Below are positions 33,285-42,319 of a stretch of DNA of 64,000 nucleotides, piece by piece. Made by a program: the position numbers and the translations under genes. Where the stretch lies: positions 1 to 64,000 of the forward strand of contig JACKPU010000003.1 of the NCBI GenBank assembly GCA_024233285.1. The letters are read 5' to 3'. The notes beneath the pieces were generated by a model. The model had not been told where the DNA came from, did not search any database, and saw only the letters and a program-made list of their open reading frames with translations. The DNA comes from Opitutaceae bacterium. Its GTDB lineage: Bacteria; Verrucomicrobiota; Verrucomicrobiia; Opitutales; Opitutaceae. Each line of letters starts with the position of its first letter. Position 1 is the stretch's first letter.

Positions 33285-34892
33285 TTAGTCGTTGGTTGAA
33301 TTCTGCCGGTTCCAGTTCTTTCCGGCGATGTTGACGAGAATCAGGGTGAAAACGCTCATGATGAGGATCCAGCCGACGCTCAGGCGGGCGACGTAGCTGG
33401 GCGCCTGGCCTTCGCCGCCGATGAGATCGCGCACGTAACCGGTGGGATTGAACTGCGGATCACTGAACGAGTAGTTCCAGCCGAACACGTTTTGCAGCAT
33501 GAAGAGGGTGAAAATGATCAGCAGAAACGCCGGGGTGACGAACTTGATGATGAATTTGAAGATGTCGGGAATGCGCATCTCGGCGCCCTCGTGGGCGATC
33601 TCCCAGCCTTTCTTGATGCCGAGCCCCCAGCCGAAGATGATGACCAGAATGGTGGCCTGCACGAAGAGCATCACGGTGCCGACCCAGAAATCGATCGTGT
33701 CGAGCGCCTTAAGGTCCTTCGAGAAATACCAGATGAACATCGTGCCGATGGCGGTGACGAACCCGAGCAGCGCGACGGACTGCTTGCGGTTGATGTTCAG
33801 GCCTTCCTCGAGAAACGCGATGCCCGGTTGCAGCATCGAAAGTGAGCTGGTGATCGCGGCAAGGAAGAGCAACAGGAAGAAAATTGAGGCGAAGATCTGC
33901 CCGCCGGGCATGTGGGCAAAGACTTGCGGCAGCACGTTGAAACCGAGGCCGAACGTGCCTTGGCCGACGATGCCCGCCGCACCGAGAAAGATGAATGCCG
34001 CCGGCACGGTGATGAGGCCGCCGAGGCCGACTTCGCAAAATTCATTGGCGGCCGAGGCGGTGAGTCCACTGAGCACCACGTCGTCATTGCTGCGCAGGTA
34101 ACTGGCGTAGGTGATGATCACGCCGAAACCAACCGACAGCGAAAAGAAGATCTGGCCGGCGGCGGCGAGCCAGAGCTGCGGATTGCGCAGGCCGGTGGCG
34201 ATGTCCCCAGGATTCCACAAATAGCCAAGACCGGCGATCACGTTTTGGTCGGGTTTGGTCGGGTCGGGCGTGCCGAGCGTGAGCACCCGGGCCAGAATGA
34301 TGATCGCGATGACGATGAGCGCGGGCATCGCGAACTTGCACACGGTTTCGATGCCTTTGGAGATGCCGCGATAAATGAAATAGAAGTTCAGCACGTAGAC
34401 GATGAGCACGAAGATGCCCACGTCACCGAGACCGAAGTGGATGGCCACACCGTCGGAGCTGGCGCCGGTGAACTGGCCGAAGAACGCGCCGTAATCCATG
34501 CCCTCCATGCTCATGCGCCCGGTGAACGCGTTGAGGGCGTAACCGAGGCACCACGCCTCGATGTAAACGTAATACATGTAGATGCACACCGGCACGATGA
34601 AGCCGATGACACCGAGATATTTCCCCCAAGGCTTGTTGAGGATGACTTGGAAAATGCCGGAAGTGGAGTGATAGCCGGCGCGGCCACCATATCGTCCCAG
34701 GGTCCATTCGACCCAGCAAATCGGAATGCCGATCAGCAGCAGCGAAATGAAGTAGGCGATCATGAAGGCACCGCCTCCATATTGGGCCGCGAGGCCGGGA
34801 AACCGCAGGAAGTTTCCCAAACCCACGGCGCTGCCTGCCACCGCCAGAATTACACCCAGACGTGAACCCCACGCTTCTTGTGCTTTACCCAT
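33285..34892 (-). CDS. Sodium-dependent neurotransmitter:sodium symporter (NSS) family transporter
   Basis: A 535-residue, about 12-helix inner-membrane symporter. The N-terminal signature SRLGVILAVAGSAVGLGNFL continuing RFPGLAAQYGGGAF is the NSS sodium- and substrate-site segment. CWVEWTLGRYGGRAG and SVGFGVIITYASYLRSNDDV (unwound TM6 region) follow. Members such as LeuT and MetP import amino acids with Na+. It heads a four-gene unit with the small helix subunit, a secreted protein and a phosphoesterase, and is divergent from nhaC. The amino acid specificity is unknown. Confidence 0.93.
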   Translation of the reverse strand: MGKAQEAWGSRLGVILAVAGSAVGLGNFLRFPGLAAQYGGGAFMIAYFISLLLIGIPICWVEWTLGRYGGRAGYHSTSGIFQVILNKPWGKYLGVIGFIVPVCIYMYYVYIEAWCLGYALNAFTGRMSMEGMDYGAFFGQFTGASSDGVAIHFGLGDVGIFVLIVYVLNFYFIYRGISKGIETVCKFAMPALIVIAIIILARVLTLGTPDPTKPDQNVIAGLGYLWNPGDIATGLRNPQLWLAAAGQIFFSLSVGFGVIITYASYLRSNDDVVLSGLTASAANEFCEVGLGGLITVPAAFIFLGAAGIVGQGTFGLGFNVLPQVFAHMPGGQIFASIFFLLLFLAAITSSLSMLQPGIAFLEEGLNINRKQSVALLGFVTAIGTMFIWYFSKDLKALDTIDFWVGTVMLFVQATILVIIFGWGLGIKKGWEIAHEGAEMRIPDIFKFIIKFVTPAFLLIIFTLFMLQNVFGWNYSFSDPQFNPTGYVRDLIGGEGQAPSYVARLSVGWILIMSVFTLILVNIAGKNWNRQNSTND

Positions 34893-35038
34893 GGGACGCC
34901 ATCAAGACGGTGAATCCGGGGGGCGGCAAATCCCAAGTTGGCTATTTTCTCCCCTGCGTGGCCGGATCGAAAATCGGTTTGCTATGACCCAACGCGCGCG
35001 TCTTCGTAACCGCCACGCGCACGCCAGCGCGCCGACGC

Positions 35039-36550
35039 ATGAAACAGGATTCCATTTCGACGGTCCGCGCCCCCAGTCTGGCAGAATCGTTGGTGCCGGT
35101 GTTCAGCCTGGTGGTGTTCCTCGCCGCCGCGGTGATCAACCTGAACGACCTGCCGCAGATTCCGCTGGTCACGCCGCTGCTTGAGGGGTTGGCGCGCCTG
35201 CCGTATCTCGGCGGCGCACTCCAGGCTTCGGTGCCGGTGCATATCCCGCTGACCGGCGCGACGATCGTCGCCGCTTTGATGGCGTTGCGACTGGGGTGGA
35301 AGTGGCGGGAGATCGAAGAGGGCTTCAAGGAAGGCATCATGCTTTCGCTGGGCGCGGTGTTGATCCTGCTCGTGGTTGGCATGCTCATCGGCACGTGGAT
35401 CGCGTCCGGCGTGGTGCCAATGATGATCGTGTATGGACTGAAGTTGCTTTCGCCGCATGTGTTCCTGTTTGCCGCGTGTTTGATCTGTGCGATCGTCGCG
35501 CTGTCCACCGGCAGTTCCTGGACGACGGCAGGAACGGTCGGCATTGCGTTCATCGGCATCGGCGGGGCGCTGGGCGTGCCCTTGCCGATGGTGGCGGGGG
35601 CGATCATTTCGGGGGCGTATTTCGGCGACAAGATGTCGCCGCTTTCGGATACGACGAATCTCGCGCCAGCGGTCTCAGGCTCGGAGTTATTTGAACACGT
35701 GCGGCACATGGTAGGCACCACCTTGCCGAGCTTTGTCCTGGCGCTCATACTCTACTTGGTCATCGGGTTGAATTACGGTGGCGAGGCGCACATGGAGGCG
35801 GTGGACACGATTGTGCAGGGCATCACCAACGGGTTCAGTATTTCGCCGTGGCTGTTCGTGCCGCCGATCCTTGTCGTGGTGATGGTGATCATGCGGGTGC
35901 CGGCGCTGCCTGCCCTGACCGTGGGCGCAGTGGTCGGGGCGATTATTGCGAGCATGTTGCAAGGCGTGTCATTCGCGCAGATCCTCGATGTATCCTACAA
36001 TGGTTTCGTGTCCGCCACCGGCGTGCCGGCGGTGGATGACCTGCTGACCCGAGGCGGCATGTCGAGCATGTATGGCACGATCGGGATCATCCTTTGCTCG
36101 ATGTGCTTTGGCGGGATCATGGAGCGTAGCGGCATGCTCGAACGCATCGCGGTGGCGGTGCTCGGCCTGGCCCGCGGCACCTCCGGTTTGATTCTGGCCA
36201 CCTTGGGCACCTGTCTTGGCATCAACGTGATCGCGCCGGATCAATATCTTTCGATCGTGGTGCCGGGCCGCATGTATCGCAGCGCCTATGCCCGCGCCGG
36301 CTTGCATCCGAAAAACCTCTCCCGGTGTTTGGAAGATGCGGGCACGCTGACCTCGCCGCTCGTGCCGTGGAATTCCTGCGGCGCGTATATGTATGCGACT
36401 TTGGGCGTGTTTCCCTTCGCCTATCTGCCGTTTGCGTTTTTTAACCTGATCAATCCGCTCGTTTCCGCGTTTTACGGTTTCACCGGCTGGACCATTGCAA
36501 GGATTGAACCGGTGCGGGTTGAAGAACTTCGCGGGCAGAAGCAGGTCTGA
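35039..36550 (+). CDS. nhaC: Na+/H+ antiporter NhaC family
   Basis: A 503-residue polytopic antiporter. Repeated hydrophobic helices are joined by family motifs such as LSTGSSWTTAGTVGIAFIGI, ISGAYFGDKMSPLSDTTNLA and GTCLGINVIAPDQYLSIVVP, which are characteristic of NhaC. It would exchange Na+ for H+ at the inner membrane. It is divergent from the NSS transporter across 146 bp, and both concern sodium flux. It is followed by the LptF/LptG-type gene 47 nt downstream. Confidence 0.9.
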   Translation: MKQDSISTVRAPSLAESLVPVFSLVVFLAAAVINLNDLPQIPLVTPLLEGLARLPYLGGALQASVPVHIPLTGATIVAALMALRLGWKWREIEEGFKEGIMLSLGAVLILLVVGMLIGTWIASGVVPMMIVYGLKLLSPHVFLFAACLICAIVALSTGSSWTTAGTVGIAFIGIGGALGVPLPMVAGAIISGAYFGDKMSPLSDTTNLAPAVSGSELFEHVRHMVGTTLPSFVLALILYLVIGLNYGGEAHMEAVDTIVQGITNGFSISPWLFVPPILVVVMVIMRVPALPALTVGAVVGAIIASMLQGVSFAQILDVSYNGFVSATGVPAVDDLLTRGGMSSMYGTIGIILCSMCFGGIMERSGMLERIAVAVLGLARGTSGLILATLGTCLGINVIAPDQYLSIVVPGRMYRSAYARAGLHPKNLSRCLEDAGTLTSPLVPWNSCGAYMYATLGVFPFAYLPFAFFNLINPLVSAFYGFTGWTIARIEPVRVEELRGQKQV

Positions 36551-36597
36551 GCATTGAGTCTGGCCAAAGGACCGCACCCGGTTTTGATCCCCTTCTG

Positions 36598-37710
36598 TTG
36601 AACACTTACGATCGTCATCTTCTGCGTGAATGGCTGCAGATCCTCGGCCTCGTGCTTGCGGCCATGATCGGCCTGCTGTTCGTGCAGGTGCTGTATGACG
36701 ACTTTCGCATGCTCAACGATTTTGGTGCGAAGGGCGCGGATTTTTGGCTCTATTTGTTTGTGACGCTGCCGGGCTTCCTGGCGATCGTGCTGCCGGTGGC
36801 GCTCCTGATTTCGTTGCTCTACACGCTGGGAAAATTGCATCGCGCCAACGAGCTCATCGCGTTGCGCGCGGCCGGGGTGGGCATCATGCGCATCACGGCA
36901 CCGATCTGGGCAATCGGGGTGCTGGCCTGTGGTCTGACTTGGTATCTCAACGCCAGCGTGGTGCCGTGGTCAGTCGAGGCATCGCGTTCATTGCGGGAGT
37001 CGCTCGCCTTTCGCCAGCAGTCGGAGACCATGCCGGAGGATCGCATCGGCGCCGTGCCGAGCGTGGCCTTCGACAATCGCGCGGTGCAGCGCATGTGGTT
37101 CATGAATCGCTACAGCCAGTTCACACAAAAGGGCTACGGCGTGATGGTGTCGGAGCTTGATGACGATCGGCGGGAGGAACGTCGCATTGTGGCCGAAGAG
37201 GCTTTCTATGACCGCGAGAAAGCGGGTTGGCTGTTCGTGGATGGACAGGAACTCGTGTTCAACCCGGCCACGGGCGAGATGATCGAACCGCGGCCGTTTT
37301 TCCGACGTTTTGTGCCGCACTACAGTGAGGATCCGCGCCTGATGCTGATCATCGACCGCCGGCCTGCCGATCTATCTTTTTTCGAACTGGGCCGGCTGGT
37401 GAATTATTACGCGGTCGATTCCAATCCCAAGGGCCTGGCCTATGCGGTGCGCTATTTCAGTCTGTTGGCCGACACCTTGGGGCCGTTGATCGTGATCGCC
37501 CTGGCGGTGCCGTTCGCCGTGTCCGGCGTGCGGGTGAATCCGGCGGTCGGCGTGTCCAAATCCATCGGACTGTTTTTTCTCTATTACGTGTTGATGAACG
37601 TGGCGACCTCGCTCGCCACGAAGCAGGTGCTCGACCCGGCGGTGGCCGCGTGGCTGCCCAACGCCGGCATGGCGTTGATCGCGCTGTGGCTGTTTGCGCG
37701 GCTGCGGTGA
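36598..37710 (+). CDS. LptF/LptG (YjgP/YjgQ) family LPS export permease
   Basis: A 370-residue inner-membrane protein. The N-terminus NTYDRHLLREWLQILGLVLA is the family opening. Membrane segments 1-3 precede a periplasmic beta-jellyroll domain (about residues 110-260, ending ERRIVAEEAFYDREKAGWLF onward), and three C-terminal membrane helices follow (about 285-370). It would form the LPS-extracting LptBFGC ABC complex, but its partner genes are not in the window. The start is a TTG, since no in-frame ATG precedes the first helix. The gene meets dgkA tail to tail. Confidence 0.87.
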   Translation: MNTYDRHLLREWLQILGLVLAAMIGLLFVQVLYDDFRMLNDFGAKGADFWLYLFVTLPGFLAIVLPVALLISLLYTLGKLHRANELIALRAAGVGIMRITAPIWAIGVLACGLTWYLNASVVPWSVEASRSLRESLAFRQQSETMPEDRIGAVPSVAFDNRAVQRMWFMNRYSQFTQKGYGVMVSELDDDRREERRIVAEEAFYDREKAGWLFVDGQELVFNPATGEMIEPRPFFRRFVPHYSEDPRLMLIIDRRPADLSFFELGRLVNYYAVDSNPKGLAYAVRYFSLLADTLGPLIVIALAVPFAVSGVRVNPAVGVSKSIGLFFLYYVLMNVATSLATKQVLDPAVAAWLPNAGMALIALWLFARLR

Positions 37711-37711
37711 T

Positions 37712-38146
37712 TCAACCGCCAAACCAGCTCATCACCATGTCCTCGATGCGATGCCACACGGCGTTGCTCGGCCAGAGCAGGATGATCCAGATGGCGATGC
37801 AGTTCAGCCAGCTCAGAAACACCGCGGCGCTGGCCATGTCCTTGACGCGTTTGGCGAGCGGATGCTTTTCGGGACGAACGTAATCGATGGTCCACTCGAT
37901 CGCGGAGTTGAGCAGCTCGACAATGATGATCAGAAACAGCGAACCGATCATCACTGCCGTCGAGACGGCATTGACGGGGAGAATGATCGCGAACGGCGTG
38001 AGCAGGATGACGAAGAGCAGATCTTCGCGAAACGACGGTTCGTGTTTCAATGCCGCGAAGAAGCCCTCGATCGAGTAGCGCACCGATGCGATGAAATTGC
38101 GGAAGCTCCGGCGTTTCAGGTCGGCATTGTCGGACTCAGGGCTCAC
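37712..38146 (-). CDS. dgkA: Diacylglycerol kinase (DgkA)
   Basis: A 144-residue integral membrane kinase that phosphorylates diacylglycerol or undecaprenol. The family motif is intact: LLNSAIEWTIDYVRPEKHPL (Glu, Asn and the catalytic Glu region) then AKRVKDMASAAVFLSWLNCI, with three hydrophobic helices. It starts at GTG 38146. Its stop lies 1 nt from the LptF/LptG stop on the opposite strand. The 66-residue gene upstream may be in the same transcript. Confidence 0.9.
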   Translation of the reverse strand: MSPESDNADLKRRSFRNFIASVRYSIEGFFAALKHEPSFREDLLFVILLTPFAIILPVNAVSTAVMIGSLFLIIIVELLNSAIEWTIDYVRPEKHPLAKRVKDMASAAVFLSWLNCIAIWIILLWPSNAVWHRIEDMVMSWFGG

Positions 38147-38197
38147 GGGGAGAAAGAAGAACGGACGTTGATCCGGCTAAAGCTTAAAACGCTGCGA

Positions 38198-38398
38198 TCA
38201 ATTGGGCGGGGTCGGTTTGGTAAGTTTGAAATCCGTGAAGTCGTTGTGAATGCCCTCATAGGGCTTGTCCTGTTTGTAGATTTCGAGGATGCGGCCGTGT
38301 TCCTGGTCGCTGGTCGGGAATATAAGCGGGGGCTCTCCTTTCAGAAAAATAGCCGTATAGGCCCGGCGGCGATCAGTCAGGCGGCGGATGACAATCAT
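38198..38398 (-). CDS. Small hypothetical protein (66 aa)
   Basis: A 66-residue basic-to-acidic protein, MIVIRRLTDRRRAYTAIFLK to the C-terminal FTDFKLTKPTPPN, with no signal or membrane segment. The longer frame upstream overlaps the divergent M14 peptidase gene, so the internal ATG at 38398 is used. I do not recognise it. The calm composition and position upstream of dgkA make it a plausible gene, but it could be chance. Confidence 0.4.
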   Translation of the reverse strand: MIVIRRLTDRRRAYTAIFLKGEPPLIFPTSDQEHGRILEIYKQDKPYEGIHNDFTDFKLTKPTPPN

Positions 38399-38519
38399 GG
38401 CGCGAGAAGATTCAGCCGGGTTGGGGCATTTGGCAAGCGGGGCAGAGCGGAAGTATGACCCGGAGACGGCAAAGCCGGGCTCGACGCGGAGGCCACGAAG
38501 CGCAAGGTGATCCGCTGAC

Positions 38520-39998
38520 ATGAGAAAGCCCCTCTTTGCCCTGCTGATTTTGGTGACGGTCCTTGGCTTATGCGCCCAAGCAAACGAGTCTCCGCGGCGC
38601 ACGCTGCTGGTTGAAGTTCGCGACATTCCTGCGGATGAACAGGCCGGTGAAGGCGTGTTTGCCTACAACGATTACAATCGCAAACGCATCGTGAGCCTGG
38701 TGCGCAATCATGCGATGATTCTCGCCACGCCCGAGGAGGCGGCGGCGCTGCGCGACCAGGGGTTCTCCGCCGAGGTAATCATGGAGAGCGATGACGAATT
38801 GACGCTCTACCGCCGGGCGCTTTACGGCCCGACGCTCAAACCGGATCCGGTTTATCACACGTATGATCAGATCCTCGCCCGGGCCGCGGCCTTGCAGGCC
38901 GCGCATCCGGAGCTGATCCAACGATATCCCATTGGCGAAACCACGCAGTTTGGCCGGACAATCTATGCGTATCGCCTTTCCAATGACGCTACGGTGGCGC
39001 AGGACCGGCCGGCTGTGCTGTTCAACGGCTGTCATCATGCCGACGAGGTCTTGGGCGCGGAGATCGTGCTCGCGTTGATGGAGAAACTGGTCGCTGGTTA
39101 CGGTTCCGATCCGCAGGTCACCCACTGGCTGGACACGCTGGAGATTCACCTCGTGCCGGTCGTCAATGTCGACGGCCATCATTACGTGCTATCCGGCCAC
39201 GATCCGCGCTGGCGCAAGAATGCCCGTGACGTCAACGGCGACGGGATCACCGGGGTGTTCCCTGAGGGCGTGGATGTGAACCGCGGTTACAGTTTCAACT
39301 GGGCGATGGGCGGCACCAGCGACCCTGGGGGCGCGAGCTTCCGCGGGGCGCATTCGTTTTCCGAGGCGGAAAACCGCGCGATGCGCAACCTGGCCGACAT
39401 GCGCCAATTCGTGCTTTCGATTTCCTATCACAGCCAGGGCGAGGTGATTTTTTATCCGTGGACGTGGAATGGCATGGCGGCTCCCGACGACAAGGTGATC
39501 AAACGCATCGCGACCGATGTGGCCGGGCGCATCGCGCGCATGGACGGGGAGGGCACTTATGCGATCGCGCCGGGCGGCCCGTCGAGTCAGAGCTATCCCT
39601 GGTTTTACGGCCGGCGCGGGGTGATTGATATGATCATCGAGACGGGCAAGGGCTCGCACTTGTTCCCGCCGTCGGACGTGCCCGGCATCTTGGCGGAAAA
39701 TCTGAAGGGCACGGCGGCGGTCTTGGACAACGCGGCCGGTCCGGGTCTCTCGGTCAAGGTTACCGATGCCGGCACCGGCGCGCCGCTGTCCGCCGAGGTT
39801 TGGCTGCCGCGCATCGACAACGAAACGGTCGATCGCCGCCACAGCGATGCGCAATTCGGCCGGGCCCGCCGGCTGTTGGATCCGGGTGAGTATTACCTCG
39901 TGGTTTCACGCGAAGACTACGAAACCGTGGTGCTGCCAGGCGTAAGCGTCGCGGCGGAGGGCTGGACCGAGTTGGAAGTGAAACTGATCCGACGCTGA
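38520..39998 (+). CDS. M14-family zinc carboxypeptidase with C-terminal regulatory-like domain
   Basis: A 492-residue secreted peptidase. The N-terminal signal peptide is MRKPLFALLILVTVLGLCAQ. The zinc site HxxE is HADE (His173, Glu176), and the third ligand is in SISYHSQGEVIFYPW. DVNRGYSFNW supplies the substrate-binding Asn-Arg, and MIIETGKG the catalytic Glu. The last about 90 residues (LSVKVTDAGTGAPLSAEVWL onward) form a carboxypeptidase-regulatory-like beta domain. It would trim C-terminal residues from peptides in the periplasm or outside the cell. Confidence 0.92.
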   Translation: MRKPLFALLILVTVLGLCAQANESPRRTLLVEVRDIPADEQAGEGVFAYNDYNRKRIVSLVRNHAMILATPEEAAALRDQGFSAEVIMESDDELTLYRRALYGPTLKPDPVYHTYDQILARAAALQAAHPELIQRYPIGETTQFGRTIYAYRLSNDATVAQDRPAVLFNGCHHADEVLGAEIVLALMEKLVAGYGSDPQVTHWLDTLEIHLVPVVNVDGHHYVLSGHDPRWRKNARDVNGDGITGVFPEGVDVNRGYSFNWAMGGTSDPGGASFRGAHSFSEAENRAMRNLADMRQFVLSISYHSQGEVIFYPWTWNGMAAPDDKVIKRIATDVAGRIARMDGEGTYAIAPGGPSSQSYPWFYGRRGVIDMIIETGKGSHLFPPSDVPGILAENLKGTAAVLDNAAGPGLSVKVTDAGTGAPLSAEVWLPRIDNETVDRRHSDAQFGRARRLLDPGEYYLVVSREDYETVVLPGVSVAAEGWTELEVKLIRR

Positions 39999-40017
39999 GC
40001 TTGAGGTGATGCCTGCG

Positions 40018-41547
40018 ATGAGTGATCCCGCTTTGACTTGGAATCCTGCATTGGGTCTCTGCCGTCAGGAGGCGCCGGGACACACTGCGCCGGTGGCGGA
40101 TTTGCCCGCCGTGCACAACGGTGTGGTCACGGCGACGCATCTTTGCGTGCTCGCGCAAAAGGGCCTGCTCGACGAGGCGCAGGCACTTGCGGCGTTGCGT
40201 TCGTTTCGGGCGATGCAACAGGGCCCCGGGACCGAACGCGCGGGCTGCCTGCGCTGGTATTGGGAGGAGTCGCAGCCGGTGGACACGAACGCGTCATTCT
40301 TCATCGGCCTCTGCCTGCAACTGCTTTATCTTGCGGAAGGGACCAAGCTGACCGAACCGGTGCGGGCGGCGATTCGCGAAATCGTCGAGGGGTTGGCGGT
40401 CTGGTTTGAACACGAGTTGATCGCGGCGCACCCGCGCTATCCAAACAAGTGCATGGGTGATCTGGTCTGCGGCTGGCTGGCTGCCGGCGTGCTCGGCCGG
40501 TCGCCATCGGAAAAACTGCAACAGACCACGCGCGAGTGGTGTGATTACTGGGCGGAATCGCACTGGGGTTGGGGCGAACACATGAGTGACATCTACACGA
40601 TGGTCTTGCTCACCGAGCTCTCGGCGGTGCTGTTGTTTTGTCCCGATCTGCCCCCGGACATCCGCGCGCGCTTCAAGCGTCACTTTGATGAGCTGTTGCG
40701 CATTGAGGACAGCTATCGCCGCGGCCCGCGGGTGCCGGTGATTCGCAGTTATGCCTTTACCGAGTCGCCGCCAGTGATGCCGTTTCGCGGGTTCATTTGC
40801 GACGCTTTCACCGAAAGCGACTCAGGGGGCGGCCGGCATCCCGCGATTGCGGTTCGCATTCAAGCGGCGGTCTTCGGCGTGTGGTTTCAACGCGCGGGTT
40901 GGAACGTCTTGGCGCCGGCGGAAGAGGTTTTGCCCGAATGGGTGGAAACGTCGTGTCGTGAAGGCGCCGTGGCGCGTGCGCTGGTGCGGAACAACCTGCG
41001 AATCGGCGCCATGTCGCACTATCCGATCATGGCGGGGGTGGATCATCCGACATGGGGTCTGTCATGGCAGACCTTCCCGGCTGCGCTCTGGCGGCCGCAG
41101 GGGGATTGGGCGTTTTGGCGTTGGACCACGCGCGAAGGCGATCGTGTGCGGGCGCATCCCGCGCTCGACAAACACAGCGCCTATCTGGGGAATGCCCTGT
41201 CGGCGCAAGTGGATCCGCCCCCGTTGCCACGCATGACGTCAACGCTTTCCCCGGCGGGGCATTTGGTGATGGAGCGTGAATTGCCCCTGCCCGGTGCCGT
41301 TCGATGGGACGAAGTCGAAGACGCGTTTTGTCTGTTGGAATCCGATGCGGTGGTGCGCGCGGAAAAGAACGCGCTCGAATTACGCTGGCCCGATGCCGTG
41401 GTGCGCGTGCGCTGGCTGGGCGATGCGCCGATCAGCTGGGAGCCGGCGGCGCGAGGCGGGCGTTGGGTAGTGCGCTATTCGGCTGAGCAATTGACCGGAC
41501 GCGCTGAGCTGACCCATCGCTGGGAGTTACAAGTGGGTTATTGCTAA
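40018..41547 (+). CDS. Unrecognised toroid-like protein, possible polysaccharide-lyase relative
   Basis: A 509-residue cytosolic protein without signal peptide. The first about 370 residues are helical with regularly spaced aromatic-rich helices (FFIGLCLQLLYLAEG, GDLVCGWLAAGVL, HWGWGEHMSDIYTMVLLTEL). The last about 140 are beta-rich. This (alpha/alpha) barrel plus beta-sandwich pattern resembles heparinase or lyase-like enzymes, but no motif clinches it. The start is the ATG at 40018, about 7 nt after a strong GAGGTGAT Shine-Dalgarno. An upstream ATG at 40009 overlaps that site. It is 19 nt downstream of the M14 gene. Confidence 0.65.
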   Translation: MSDPALTWNPALGLCRQEAPGHTAPVADLPAVHNGVVTATHLCVLAQKGLLDEAQALAALRSFRAMQQGPGTERAGCLRWYWEESQPVDTNASFFIGLCLQLLYLAEGTKLTEPVRAAIREIVEGLAVWFEHELIAAHPRYPNKCMGDLVCGWLAAGVLGRSPSEKLQQTTREWCDYWAESHWGWGEHMSDIYTMVLLTELSAVLLFCPDLPPDIRARFKRHFDELLRIEDSYRRGPRVPVIRSYAFTESPPVMPFRGFICDAFTESDSGGGRHPAIAVRIQAAVFGVWFQRAGWNVLAPAEEVLPEWVETSCREGAVARALVRNNLRIGAMSHYPIMAGVDHPTWGLSWQTFPAALWRPQGDWAFWRWTTREGDRVRAHPALDKHSAYLGNALSAQVDPPPLPRMTSTLSPAGHLVMERELPLPGAVRWDEVEDAFCLLESDAVVRAEKNALELRWPDAVVRVRWLGDAPISWEPAARGGRWVVRYSAEQLTGRAELTHRWELQVGYC

Positions 41548-41999
41548 CGGCGCACCGATTTTGGCAGTGCGGTTATCTGATCAGCGTCTCTGACCATGAC
41601 ATGGGTTTGGTAGTAGTATTTTTCTGTGCGATAGCCGCCGAAGTTGAACCAGATTTTTACCCGTTGGGCAGTGCCGATTACGCGAATGGTTTTCCCTTTG
41701 AAATAGTCGATGGGATCAGCGCCGAATTTGCGCCAGAGCTCACGTCGCACCGCCGGCGGTATTTCCACGGAGAGATTGCGCTGGTCGCGATAATCGGCCT
41801 GCGAATTCAAATAGACGTAACCCTTGTCCTCGCCGGTGGCTTGGACGGTAAACGTAAAGACACCGTCAACACCCGCAGGCGCGGCTGCCGCCGCAGCCAT
41901 GACCGCCTGTTCTGGGGATATTCGCCCGGCGGTCTGGCAACCGCTCATGGCGGCCAGCAGAATCAACGCCCAAGTTAAAGAAGACAGAGAACGGCTCAT
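41544..41999 (-). CDS. Lipoprotein of unknown function, possibly OB-fold-like
   Basis: A 151-residue lipoprotein with signal MSRSLSSLTWALILLAAMSG and Cys at the lipobox (AMSGC). The mature part has FTFTVQATGEDKGYVYLNSQ, then GKTIRVIGTAQRVKIWFNFG and a final aromatic beta stretch. This could be an OB-like or small beta-barrel fold. No family is recognised. It overlaps the SMR exporter stop in an ATGA and converges on 40018-41547 with a 4-nt overlap. Confidence 0.7.
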   Translation of the reverse strand: MSRSLSSLTWALILLAAMSGCQTAGRISPEQAVMAAAAAAPAGVDGVFTFTVQATGEDKGYVYLNSQADYRDQRNLSVEIPPAVRRELWRKFGADPIDYFKGKTIRVIGTAQRVKIWFNFGGYRTEKYYYQTHVMVRDADQITALPKSVRR

Positions 42000-42316
42000 T
42001 TGCTGGCGAGTTTCAGGCCGATGATGCCTGCGATGATCAGGCAGATGCACAGCAGTCGCACGAGCGAGGCGCTTTCGTTGAACCAGAGCATCCCCGCTAT
42101 CGCGGTGCCCACCGCGCCGATGCCGGTCCAGACCGCGTAGGCCGTGCCGATTGGCAGCGTGCGCGCGGCAACCGCCAACAGCCACATACTGATCGCCATC
42201 GCGGTGATGACGCCGACCGAAGGCCAGAGTTTGGTAAACCCATGCGTGGTTTTCAGACCGGCGGCCCAGACGATTTCAAAGGCCGCGGCGACGAGGAGAA
42301 TGAGCCAGGCTTGCAT
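41996..42316 (-). CDS. SMR-family exporter, SugE/Gdx-like (guanidinium)
   Basis: A 106-residue, four-helix transporter. Helix 1 contains the conserved acidic residue in AAAFEIVWAAGLKTTHGF, and W-A-A-G-L-K-T-T is the signature of the SugE/Gdx branch (guanidinium export) rather than EmrE. Helices 2 to 4 are typical (ITAMAISMWLLAVAARTLPI, TAYAVWTGIGAVGTAIAGML). It works as a dual-topology dimer. Its stop and the next start overlap in an ATGA, and the POT transporter stop lies 3 nt upstream, so a guanidine riboswitch directly upstream is not possible. Confidence 0.88.
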   Translation of the reverse strand: MQAWLILLVAAAFEIVWAAGLKTTHGFTKLWPSVGVITAMAISMWLLAVAARTLPIGTAYAVWTGIGAVGTAIAGMLWFNESASLVRLLCICLIIAGIIGLKLASK

Positions 42317-42319
42317 GAT

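Noticed and set aside
41996..42316. Guanidine riboswitch controlling the SMR exporter
   Set aside because: The upstream POT gene stop lies 3 nt away, leaving no space for an RNA leader.
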